A stretch of 64,000 nucleotides of DNA. It comes from Helianthus annuus. Its lineage: Eukaryota; Streptophyta; Magnoliopsida; Asterales; Asteraceae. How positions within the stretch are numbered: position 1 is the stretch's first letter; each line of letters starts with the position of its first letter. The position numbers and the translations under genes were made by a program. Below the pieces are notes generated by a model. It was not told the DNA's origin, ran no database searches, and saw only the letters and a list, made by a program, of their open reading frames with translations. This document shows, piece after piece, positions 48,797-60,450 of the stretch. Where the stretch lies: assembly GCF_002127325.2 (NCBI RefSeq), contig NC_035434.2, forward strand, positions 80,332,664 to 80,396,663, given 5' to 3'.

Positions 48797-49387
48797 TCTA
48801 GAAGGAAATGAAAGGCATAGGAAGAAGCAAGCGAAAGGTTATCGGATAATCAAAACAGAATGGCAACGCATAAAAAATTGCGATCATTTGTTTGTTACCT
48901 AAGGCAAACAAATGAGATGGTGACAAATCAATGCAAACGGGTCATAATAATGTATCGCTGAAGACATGCTTGCCTATAAGTGAACACTCACCCCAAGAGT
49001 TCCCAGGTAAGAGTGACTGGTCCGATACTGCGGATTTGTACGAACACTCTAGCCTTAGACAGAAAACTCAGAGTACAGGCATTCACTCTTCCAGTTTGCA
49101 CGTGTTCACATTATTTAGACCCAAACTTTGACGAGTTTGAAAACTCAAAAGGCACTAAGCCAAATATGAGTCAACCTGGAAGGGTTCAAAACCTTATAAT
49201 AAATCATCCTAGAACAGATGATTAGTTTTCAAGGCAGATCAAAATTTATGTTCTTATTGTGGTTGTCACTTAAGGATAAGTGATGGTATTGTTTTATGAC
49301 TAAACGCAAGTAAACTCGCGTTAGGGTCCTAGGAAGGTTATAGACTAGGTCAAAGCATTACTAATAACCTAATTCCCTTTAACCATG
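48797..49387 (-). other. Element D leader, homologous to that of A
   Basis: About 150 bp at 48970-49130 match A 10780-10930 closely (CACTCACCCCAAGAGTTCCC is shared). The last 190 bp before the PBS also correspond. Hairpins at 49266-49283 (TCACTTA-AGGA-TAAGTGA) and 49303-49322 correspond to those in A with compensating changes. Confidence 0.8.
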
Positions 49388-49400
49388 AGCTCTGATACCA
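49388..49400 (-). other. Element D primer binding site
   Basis: On the minus strand TGGTATCAGAGCT, complementary to initiator Met-tRNA, seven bases from the 5' LTR as in element A. Confidence 0.88.
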
Positions 49401-49407
49401 ACTTTTC

Positions 49408-52400
49408 TGTCACACCCCGACCACGCAAAACAACAAAACGTGGCGGAATCGTCGGGGAGTGTTGTAACAGAATCATTGTTTCATAACACATGGAAAATTT
49501 AAATGTTGTGTTATTGATTAACTGAATTACATTGTCTTAACAACAAAGAAAAATAACAAAATTAACTTGTCTTGCTTCTTTTATTGTCACTAAGGCCCAA
49601 GTCCACCTATGTGTATCTTGATCAATCCTATGCATCATCTCCTGAAACACATGTGAAAATAGGTACGTCAGCATAAAAAGGCTGGCGAGTACATAGGTTT
49701 TATTGATTTAGGATTCATGACTTATAAGTTTGGAAAAAAAATTGTTTAACAAAAGTCAGTCATGATCCTTGTAAAATGTTTTGTTTTGAAAATTATTTGA
49801 AAAGCGATAAAAATGATATATATAAATAAAGTATAATGTATGGTTAAATGAATAACCAAGTAAAATAGTTTGTAAAATAAAATGTTTTGTAAAACAAAGT
49901 CTTGTGAAAAATAGGTTATTTGTGTAAAATGTATAAGTCCAAATTGAGATATTTCAAATAAGGCTACGATATGTAATATAATACAAGCACTTATATATAG
50001 GAAGTACCAGCGGCGTATCCACCATGCTTGCATCATATTACACACATCTCGTTACTTAAATCACTTACCCAAACAAACCACCAATGTAAATTGCCTATGT
50101 CTAAACCAATTGTCAAATGTCATTGTGAAAACCATGTCAAAAATGTCTATGTCAAATGTCAATCATGTAATGTGTAAACAAAACGTCATGTATGGCAAGT
50201 GAAATATGTATCACTAAACCATAGGTGAAAATGCACAAAACGAAGTATTGAAGTAAAACTCAGTTTAAATCAATGTTATGTTTTGTGGAAATGCATGCTA
50301 TACTGATACTAACATTTATGCGGTGTGTTAAACGCATACATTCAAGCCTTGAGACAGACAGATAACCCTAAGTAAAGGTTATCAAAAGAAATGTTTTCGG
50401 ATTCAGTCATTCCTTTCATCCAAACCAACCCGGGATGTCAGGAACGGGATTTGTCAAGTCCTATGGTACCATTACTTACTACCGAGCGGCGTAGCTAATG
50501 TTAATGAATGTATATAAGTCCCTGTTTTACAAACCAAATGTCATACCGAATGTAAGCATGTGATGTGATGTGAATGTACTAAGTATGAACTAAATGAACA
50601 TACATAGCATGAAAAGGTAAATGTAAATCAAATGTACTAAGTATGCTACGTAAACATACAAAGTAGAAAAGTCATGTAAATCAATGTGCTAGCATGCTTA
50701 GTAAACATGCATAGCAGAAAAAGTAGTGAAAAACAATATGCTAGCATGTTACGTAAACATACGTAGCAAAAGAAATGTAATGAAAAACAATGTGCTAGCA
50801 TGTTAAGTAAACATACATAGCAAAACATAATGAAATCATGTACTAATAGTGTACTAATGAAAATAGCAAGTATATGATATGAAAACATGGAAAACATGAA
50901 AGTAACAAGTAGGCACATGTGTTTCACCCCAAAATGTTTGAAAAACAGTAAAAGAGGGGACCATCTACTCACTTGAGGGTGCTTAGAAGTCTTGAACAAC
51001 AACCAAGCAAAGCTAGAGGGATCACGGAATCAAACAGCACCCTATATAGATAACTACATAAAATAACCGGACCTAAATCGGGAGATTGGATAGTATGAGG
51101 TTTCGTAAACCAAATGAGTATTGAGACTCATATGGTATGGTTAAACAAAGCACACATACTAAAATGAAACTTAACCTAAGTGCTTTCGACCCATTACGAC
51201 TCGTTTAGGTAGCTTACGCTACTTTAACGCGTCGTTTGCGCAAAACGCGTCTGGAATGCCTAACTAGTCCTATGATAAGTAAAATACGCCTTAACATGTC
51301 TAATATAGTTACCTAATCAGTTTAGATGTCAAAATTTATGTTACATGTGCTTAATATGAATTTATGCGTAAAAAGGGTATTTTGGTAATTTACCTAAGGC
51401 ATAAGAACTACTTATCATACAACTATTTAAACGACGTGACCATAAGGTATAACCTCGGAAGGTTATTCCATATACAACTATGGTCACCTAATGTGTTTGG
51501 TTGGATCCTAAAGATCGACCAAATGGGTCGGGTTCGAAAGTATAAGCGATTGTTTAGATCGCTTACCTTTACGACCCTAGACAAGCACAAATCTAAAAGC
51601 GTCGAGCTAAACATGCTAGAGCATGTTTAGTAAAGTTAGAAAACAGGTTTTGTATTAAAACAAACGGTTTTAATACTCTAGAGTAGTTTGGTTACAAAAT
51701 ACGTGAGAAAACGCATTTTGGCCGAAACTACGACTCGTCACTGAGCCTAGAGAACGTGGAAATCAGTAGGTATAGTCATTAGGGACTATAACTGTCGTGA
51801 TTACGCTCACGTTATGAAGTTCAAACGAACTTCGCATTGACCATAAACTGGTTAATGCAGAAAGTCAAACGCAGTTTGACTTTAACGCTAAAACGAATGA
51901 AAAACGCGAAAGAATACTTACAGAAGGTCCCCGCAAGATTGAACCCGATTCACTTTCAGGTAGGAAGTATATACTTCCACTTAGAAAGCTTTGAATCAGA
52001 TTAAATGTGGGAAATGAATGAAGTTGGGTTGGGTATTTATAGGCATGGCACAACCGTTAGGATCGTTCATCGAGAAATTCGATCTAGGCCGTCCATGTGT
52101 ACCCATTGTTTTGCAAAACCATTAGAGCCTATTGTTTCAGTCCCTTGTTTTGAAAATACCATTTGCAATGGGTTTTGAGGTGTATAACAGCTATAAACAG
52201 CTGTTGGCAAAAATTTTGCAGGTCTAGGGAGGCCACGCGGCCCGTGTAAGATATACATGGGATCTTACGCGCCTCGCCTGAGGGTCACAGTTCAGAAATT
52301 GCAGTTTTAGTCCCTGCACTTCAGAAACATGTATTTTGGCCCATTTTTGGCACGTTTAAGCCCCGTTAACCTCATTTCAAGGCTCTAAGATGAACTTAAA

Positions 52401-53122
52401 GTGTGGGGAACTTGAAACATGCTCAAAAATATTCCGGATGTCGGTTCGTTTGGCCGTACGATCGCGATGTTTGCTTAATTACGACGGAATGCGCATAAGC
52501 GCGAAAAACGATCCAAATTGCGCGACGAATGGATTTTTCTCATGCCAAACACTAAAATAAAATATTTTAATGCTTGCATAAATTTTTGGATGTCCGGATG
52601 TATTCGGAATGTAGGTTATGCGCGAAAATGCAAACTTGTGCACTTTTTGACGCTTTTAGTCCCTCAATGACCAAAAAGTTTACTTTAGCACACCGAACAC
52701 CTCAAAGCCTATTTCTAAGCTATGTAAAGGATATTTAGGGTGTGTTTAACTTATGATCATGTTCCGGAAGGTTCGTTACTGTTCAAATTGGCATACATTC
52801 GCAGTTTGTCGAATTTAGTCCCTGTAAGCGAATAAACTTGATTTCGGCATACCAAACCTTCCAAAACTTATTTCTAAGTTGTGTAAAGGTTATTTAAGGT
52901 ATGTTAAGCCTATGTCACTATTCCGGAGTGTTTGTTGCATTAAACTGGTTATATTTACGCATCAGTGCGCTTATAACCCTCTAGAAAGCGATCTAATGTC
53001 CGAAATCGAACAAGAGTTGATATGTGCAAATGATACACATGTTTATACAAATCCCAAGTATGAAACACAATATTTCATTGGTTTGGTATTTGTTTGATGG
53101 TTGAAGTGACACAGGTGTCACA
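49408..53122 (-). repeat. Element D 5' LTR
   Basis: Same ends as the left LTR and slightly shorter. The minus-strand TATA box CCTATAAATA lies at 52043-52034. No believable gene inside. Confidence 0.95.
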
Positions 53123-53880
53123 AGCACTTTCATCCATCAAGGCAAATATGCAAAAGAACTTTTAAAGAAATTTGATATGGATGATTGTAAGCCATGTAGT
53201 ACACCCATTGCAACCAACAAATTGTAAGCATGATTGGGTCTTTATTGTACCTAACTGCATCTAGACCAGATATCATGTTTGCAACATGTGTCTGTGCAAG
53301 ATCCCAATCATCCCCTAGAAAGTCAAACCTTATTGCTGTAAAAAGGATATTCAGATACCTCAAAGGTGCTCCCACACTTGGTATCTGGTATCCAGCTGAT
53401 GGTAAAATTGAGCTTTCAGGTTTTTCAGATAGTGACTTTGCTGGATGTGATAAAACAAGGAAGTCCACTTCAGGAGGGTGCCAATTCCTAGGCAATTGCC
53501 TAGTGTCTTGGCAAAGCAAAAAGCAAGCAGCTGTTTCCACATCCACTTCTGAGGCAGAATACATAGCTGCTGCAAGCTGTACAGCCCAACTGCTCTGGCT
53601 TCAAAATCAGTTACTGGATTTTGGTATCACTGCCTTGAAGACACCACTCATGTTGGACAGCCAGGCAGCAGAAAATATCATCAAAAATCCAGTTTCCCAT
53701 TCAACCACCAAACATATCGACATCAGACATCACTTTGTGAGGGATTGCTATGAAAAAGGTTTGATTTCTCTGCATCATGTTCCAACTAAGGATCAGCTGG
53801 CAGATGTGCTAACCAAAGCATTAGACACATCTACCTTTGAAAGCTTGATCTCTAGGATTGGTATGCTCAACATGGAATAA
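53123..53880 (+). pseudogene. Element C RT end and RNase H
   Basis: The reading resumes exactly where D interrupted it (FIHQGKYAKELLKKF). Near 53222 a stop and a frame change suggest a short deletion before SMIGSLLYLTASRPD. The copia RNase H then runs open to the TAA at 53880: FSDSDFAGC, SKKQAAVSTSTSEAEYIA, TKHIDIRHHF and KDQLADVLTKAL are all present. It removes RNA from the RNA-DNA hybrid during reverse transcription. Broken upstream, so no full pol is possible. Confidence 0.92.
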
Positions 53881-54445
53881 CAGGCAAAATCCTGTTTTTC
53901 TATGAATAAAAGCATTAAAATGTTTTCAGAAAATTAAAAATCCATCCTTAAAAATAGCTAAAAATGAATTTTTCATTAAAATCCTAAAAGTCTGCCATAA
54001 CCACTGATGGGTTCAAAAGTCTGTGTTGCTACAAAAGTCTGCCCACTGCTGAAAGTCATCCCCTGTTCTCATTTTTCTTGGTAACCACTGATGATCATAA
54101 TCAGTGTTGCATCCACTGCTGAGCTATCTACTGATAGTGAAAAGCATCCACTGTCCTCCATTTCCATTGTAACTACTACTTTCACCAGTTGTTTTCACAA
54201 AAAGTACTGTTCAAAAGTATCGTCCTTCACTTCACCAGGGGATGGCATGCGGACAGTACATAGTTGTAAGACCTTTTGTAACTGCTGCCACGTCAGCATT
54301 CACTCTTCCTCTATAAAACCCCCTTTCAACACCCAAGCAGGGTTTCACTATCGAATTGAATTCTCAAAAATTCTCTTCTCAAAGCAGTTTTCATCACATT
54401 TCTTCAAATCACTCCACAATCTCATCTTCGATCCTCATCTTCAAA
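53881..54445 (+). other. Spacer between pol and ORF3 of element C, with a possible TATA box
   Basis: Non-coding, with several ACCACTGCTGA-like words also common in the LTR. TATAAAAC at 54312-54319 lies 127 bp before the ORF3 start and could in principle drive separate transcription. No experiment-like evidence is visible. Confidence 0.5.
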
Positions 54446-57400
54446 ATGACAAAATCGAAATCATCCTCTTTAAACGGGGCCTCTCAAAAGGCTACCTCCA
54501 CCGACATCCCACACAAACCATCTCACAATCTACTGGGTCTTCTCATAAAACCCGGCAATATCGATACATTTGATTCCATCCTCGATATTATCAATGCTTC
54601 AAAGTACAAAACTTTGTTGACCGCTGATGCACCAATTTACCTGCAAACTCAGAGAGAGTTTTGGAAAAATTGCATCCTTGAAAAACAAGGAAAAGATGTC
54701 ATAGCCATTAACTCTTCTCTGCAGAAGAAAGCAGTCTGAATAACACCGCAATCCATATCTGAAGTCTTTCAACTCGATGATCTGCAAGGTAAAGACTCTT
54801 TCCCTAAAAACGAGTTAAAAATTGACTTCATTGAGAGAGGGTATGCAGACACAATGATGAAGGGGGATACCTTAGAAAAAGGATTCTTCCCTTTTGCAAC
54901 CAGATTTTTATTTCATACCCTTCTCATGTGTGTTTCAAACAAAACCACTTCTTTTAATGAAATACCAATGAAAATTCAAAACTTAGGGTATGCTATTTTA
55001 CAAAAAGAAAATCTTAACTACTCCAAGGCAATTTTCAATGATTTGGTTAAAAATGTTGAAACAAAGTCATTCTTACTGTTCCCAAGATTTTTAAGTTATT
55101 ATTTTGAGAAAAAGTTCAGTAAGGATGATATTGCGGTAATAAACCAAGGTGACTCTTTTCAAATGAACAGCTTAACTGCTGAAACATTTTCAAGAATGTC
55201 AACACCTTGTAAAACACGAGCAGAGGTGCCTGAGCAGATTTTAGCAGCAAACACTGCTCCTCAGGTATCTGCTGCTGAGCCCACTGCTCAAGTTGATCAA
55301 GGCAGCCAAACAACTGTCTTGAAACCCACACCTAAAAACACCAAAAAACCACAGAAAAAGAAAAATCAAAGACCCCCAAACCTATCAAAAAGGCAACTCT
55401 GGAGGATGAGATACCAGAGCAACTGCCTGTGGTTGCACAAAAATCACAGCAAACCACTGCTGCTACTTCCTCACAGCAGTTGGTAGAAATATCTCAACCT
55501 ATACCTGAAACTCCTCCTGTCTCTTCACAAAAAGAACAGGTTGTACACACAGGGTCACCACATCATGAGGCTCTGGAAGCCCTCGTTTCCATCCTCCACA
55601 GCCCAATACCTGGGGCAATTTCGCTTTCTAAACCTACTTTCACATCCCCAATTCCACCAAACACCAAACTGCGGTTGGATACAATTGATTTGAACCTAGC
55701 AAAAAACAGTCCTTCTCAATCACCTATTCATGAGAAAGTACCTCAACAAGAGACTGGGCTTGATGTATCAATCTTTGCTAATCCACCAACACAACCTGAG
55801 GAGGTTACACCCCTTGAGTTACATGTAACTCTTGGTGGTATTCCAAGTGAAGCAGCCACTACAAGTGTTGAACCTACAGGTTTACACTTGGACAGTGGTT
55901 ACATCCATAAGACTTCCTTGGAGGCAATTCCTTCTATAACACCTCTGTTATCTGCCAGTGAGTTTGTACTAACCACTGGTAACATCAAAAGATTATCAAG
56001 TGTTGAAGGAAGAAGACACCAGTACCAAGAAAAAGGGGCATCAGTTGTTGATGTTTGGAGTTCACTCCCTACTTCAACTTCTGATAAAACCACAGCTAGT
56101 GGGAAATCAGATGATCCCATTAACTTGGGTGAAGGTTTAAAGTACCAAGAATTGACGGAACGTGTTGAAAAATTGGATACATGTGTTACAGAAATTAAAG
56201 AAATGTTGCAACTGTTGTTAACAATTCAAAAGGTAGCATCCTCTGCTGTTCCATCTTAAACACCTGTTCCACCACCAGCAGATGTTACAAATGAGCTCTG
56301 GAACCTCTTTCAACCTTTTCTCCATCAACAATTTCAGTTGGCCGAGCACCAACATGCCAAACATGTTCAAGAGCTCAAAAAGGCAATGGAGTCTAGGTTT
56401 CGGGATACAAACGACAACATCAAGGCTCTTAAGGCCCATTTGCTGAAAACCACTGGCACTGCTCCTCCGACTGTACTTTATATTGATGACCTGCCTGCAG
56501 ATAATGCCAAAAAGGGGGAGAAAATCAAGGAGTGGACAAAGAAAGGGATTGAAAATGGGCTATATCTTGATACAGTAACAGGTGCAATGCTCAGAGATAT
56601 TCCTTTGCCAGATGGTAGTAAAAAGGTTGATGTTACCCAGAATGCACTTGATGATGCTGTCAGAAGTGTAAAAAGGGATAGAGCGGCAAAGGCCTCGTCA
56701 AGGTGGAATGAGGAGAAGAAAGCTTTCATGAAGCTGAATGCGCAGGGTTGTTATGGTGAAAAGGATGATCAAAATCCGATTCCAAAAGGAAATCTTACTA
56801 GAAAAGTAAGGAAACCCAAATTCACACCATCCAGCCTTCAAAAGCACACTCCAAAATCACTGTCCAAAAGCCACCAACATCAAACCTCCACCCAAATAGT
56901 TGTTACAACAACTGCTCCCACTCAAACACACAACACTTCAACACACACCATCACCACTGCCTTACCACTACCATCTGCTCCTGCCCTAACGCAGAAGACA
57001 ACAGATGACAAAACATCTGATGTAATGACAACAGTGGTTGAAACACCACTTGTTTCAATAGCTGTTAGTCAACCACAAACCACAAACCACTGAACCACCC
57101 AAAACATCATCTGACTTCCCTAAAATAAAAAGGAAAAGGGTTGTCATATCAGATGATGATTCTCCATCACCACCACCAAAAGCTTCGAAATCCCAAGCAC
57201 TTGTCACAGTTTCAAAACCCATTCCTCTCTCTTCAGCTCAACTGTACAAACCCTTACCTCCTGTAGGTGTTCAATTTCCTCTTGAACTTGTAACAGTCAT
57301 AGAAGAAATTAAGTCCTTCTACTATGATGATGACCCTGCCAAAAGGAGCTTGCCATCGATTGAAGGATATCCCAGGCCAACTAATATTGAAGAATACTTG

Positions 57401-58414
57401 AAAATCAAGGCCAAGCAAGCAGAGGATATCTCAATCAAAAACAAACAAGGGAAATCTGATAGAGAGTATCAACAAAACTATCAGTTTCTGCTTACACAGG
57501 TCAAAGCTTTGGAACAGTTTGCAAAGAATGTATGTCAGCAAATCTCAGAAAAGGCAAATGAGTCCTTGAGAAAAGACTACATTGAAAACATCATGACCTA
57601 CAAGACATACAAGGGGGAGAAGCACATGTTTAGAAACTGGACTATTCCTGAGCTTGAAAAGGAAGTAGCCAGGATTCATGAAATGATCAAGAATAAAGTC
57701 AAACAGACTCCCCCAGAAAATTTAAAAGGGTTGAAGCTGATAAGGCCTTAGAGCTGAAGAGAATGAAAGAGGAGCTGATAATTGCTGAATATGGGTCAAA
57801 GAACTCTGTGTCTAAGTGGGGAGAAGCGAGGGTCAAGGCCACCTACAAGAGTTTGGAAGAGCTAAGGAAGAAAGATCCAAAAGCTCCACAAAAGCCTAAC
57901 TACTCCAAAGCAGAGGTTTCGAAAGGATCATCAAAGCCACATCTCAAAAGAACCACTGCTCCTGCTGGTACTGCCATCTACAAAAGAAGGAGACAAAGCC
58001 AGTTAGGTTCTGAAACAGCTCAGAGAGATTCTTACTGGAAATGCCATTGTGAAAACGGGCACGGTGCTAATGTTGAAAGAAGAATTTGAACTGGAAAAAT
58101 CTGCACATACTGCTCAGCCAGTTATGAATAGGCCAGCCTCACCAAACTCCTCAACAAATAAAAATCTCCCAAGAAACCCATCTCGCCTAAAAATACAAGA
58201 GTGGAAAACTGACAAACAGAACCACGTATTGACTATGGTTAGGGCAGATGGCGAAGTGAAGAAATTTACAAGGGAACAAGCTCTTGGCCTGAGACTTGAA
58301 GATTTGCAGGATCTCCTTGATCTTCCACTTAGCAGGGATGAAGATGATACAGATGCCTTAACCTTCGAACTACAATTCAAAGGGCAAATAAGGGAACTGT
58401 TGTTGAGGCAATAA
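54446..58414 (+). pseudogene. Element C ORF3, Sirevirus env-like region, broken
   Basis: The ATG at 54446 (MTKSKSSS) opens a frame with an in-frame TGA at 54737. It continues through a segment with SFLLFPRFLSYYFEKKF, reminiscent of the conserved block of plant Sirevirus env-like proteins. A frame change near 55430 leads to a long Pro/Ser/Thr-rich part, a stop at 56257-56259, a coiled-coil-like stretch (about 56330-56450), a YIDDLPADN block near 56480, basic repeats, and two further frames to 58414. No clear signal peptide or membrane helix is seen, so calling it an envelope protein would be unjustified. The role of this ORF in Sireviruses is not established. Confidence 0.75.
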
Positions 58415-58452
58415 AAATCTACAACAATGGAGAGTTTTGGCATTATTTGTTC

Positions 58453-58463
58453 CAGGGGGAGAT
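58453..58463 (+). other. Element C polypurine tract
   Basis: CAGGGGGAGAT directly before the 3' LTR. Similar AGGGGGAG words occur earlier, near 56512 and 57612. Confidence 0.85.
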
Positions 58464-59195
58464 TGTTGGGATTGAACCCTACCAAAGGAACAGATAATAA
58501 AAGCCAAAACTGGATCACAGAAGTAGATTCAAAATAAGCAGATGTCTAGTTGCAAGTCTCTCCCCTTGAAAGTGGTTTCAACATCTGCTGACCTCCTATC
58601 TGTTGATCATGCAATCTGCTGACCTATAACTGCTGACCAAGACAAAGTCTGATAGAAGAACTAAAGCTCTGCTGCTCAATCTACTGCCTTGGTTCAAGCT
58701 CTGCTGATCATGACAAGTACTGCTGGGTTCACAGCAGTGGAAGGATGCAACAATAGTTTATGTTTAGTTTATGCATTGAAATGTAATATCAGTAGTTAGC
58801 ATAGCAGTGTTTGTATAGATCAGAGGTTAGAGTTTGTTAGGAGGTTAGATGTCACTTTCATGGTGACGTCAGCTTTGATGCTCAGTGGTTTGCAAGTGCA
58901 TATAAATAGAATAGTACTCTGTACTGTTCTGTTTAGCTCATTCACCATCTTCTTTCTGCACGAACAAACACTGAGCTCAGGCTGAGGGGGAGTTTGCGTA
59001 TCATACACACATTGTAATCAGAGTTTAAAAATAAATTTAATCATTTGATTCAGTGTTAGAAAATGTATGATTGATAGCATTTCTTCTGTTTGATTGTGAA
59101 AAGTTTGGTTCCATTAAATTCCGCTGCACTACTCTTTCATTTGTTCATCTAAATTCAAACACAAATCACAATCAATCCAAACTCAGATCCTAACA
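58464..59195 (+). repeat. Element C 3' LTR
   Basis: Exactly 732 bp like its partner, TGTTGGGATT to CCTAACA, then the TSD GTATC. Confidence 0.95.
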
Positions 59196-59200
59196 GTATC

Positions 59201-60389
59201 CATAAAATGTAAGTTGTATAAAATGTATCTATCTGTATGTAATGATGTAGTATGTAAAGCGTCAATGAAATCGTTGATAATTAATGTTTCACGAGGACAT
59301 TAATATGTGGGACGAATTAGGAAGCAATCCAAACCTAGACGATTTCGTGTCGACTACTATCGACTGGGACACAAACGCACTCTTCTGTATGGATCCACGA
59401 CCAAGAGTGGGGCTCGCCAATACCCATTAGATCTAACCCTCTGTACCTAGGTCCAAACTGGATTAATGGTGCTTAGATGTATGACCCTAATCGCACATTA
59501 TCTAAGGTGTTTCATTCCATGACTTATCATACCATAAACATGTATTTTCCCCGATAGTTGTAAAGTTGTAAAACATTTAAAATGAATAGGGGACATGGAC
59601 TCACAGAATTGCGTCCGTGAATTGTAAGTAACTGTGATCTCACATGCGGTCATCTTGAATAGTGTCACGACCTACAAACGTTCTATATTTGTTAGACACT
59701 TCGGTCTTGTAATGACTTGAGTACAAGTCTTTTATCTTGAATATGTGTTAAGACTTTTATGTCTTTGTTATTCGTTGAACTGTGTTTTAGATGTATTAAC
59801 TGATAACTGTTTAGTGTATATATATTTCGCCAAATATATGTATTCTTGTATCTCGTGAGTTGTAGTACCGGATCAAGTCTTCTTGAGTTCGTGTTTCGTA
59901 TGAATAAATTGTATGTGTATACTTCTTGACTTCGTGTCTCGTATGAATAAATTGTATATGTATGAATGTGTCTCGTATGGGTGAATTGTATGTGTATAAA
60001 TGTGTCTCGTATGAATGAACTGTATGTGTGTGAATAATCCCCATGTATGGGCATACTTGTATTATGAGTACTTGTATACATAACTATGTATCTTTGATTA
60101 AGTTTCATACTTGTATAATTGTACTTTCACCTAGTGTTAGGTGATGTGAGTGAATATATAGTTGCACGTATAGGAATAAGTTTGTTCTCGTGTTTATTAT
60201 ACGTGATCTTGTATTCTTAGAATATATATACCTATATATTCTAAGATATATTCCATAAGAATATATAATCTATACTTGGTAAAAAGGTATAAAAATCATC
60301 TTAAAAATAATCTATTTTTAAGATTTGTTCTAAAAATATAATTTTAGTCTTTCACTAAAATAATATATTTTAGATGTTACGATATATAT

Positions 60390-60450
<61 letters not shown>

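Larger units (their letters stand above)
42516..53122 (-). mobile_element. Element D: non-autonomous gypsy retrotransposon without pol
   Basis: LTRs 42516-46235 (3,720 bp) and 49408-53122 (3,715 bp) enclose only 3.17 kb. Polarity is minus: PBS next to the right LTR, PPT next to the left. TSD is GGCAC (42511-42515) against AGCAC (53123-53127), one mismatch. The interior has no protease, RT or integrase, only a nucleocapsid-like remnant. The leader, LTR ends and several LTR blocks resemble element A, so a relative of A probably supplied enzymes in trans. Confidence 0.92.
18324..59195 (+). mobile_element. Element C: Ty1/copia Sirevirus-like retrotransposon, interrupted by B and D
   Basis: Identical-length LTRs (732 bp; 18324-19055 and 58464-59195) are flanked by a perfect TSD GTATC (18319-18323, 59196-59200). 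Internal order is PBS, large Gag, protease, integrase, RT, RNase H, then a 4-kb third ORF, PPT. The large Gag with several zinc knuckles and the extra ORF after pol are traits of the Sirevirus (SIRE/Maximus) lineage. Removing B and D leaves about 12.6 kb, a normal size for that lineage. LTRs differ at roughly 16 sites by eye, more than those of the elements nested inside. Confidence 0.93.

Noticed and set aside
59692..60108. 138-codon ORF rich in Tyr, His and Thr
   Set aside because: Translation of a tandem repeat in the H LTR (GTGTCTCGTATGAAT units).
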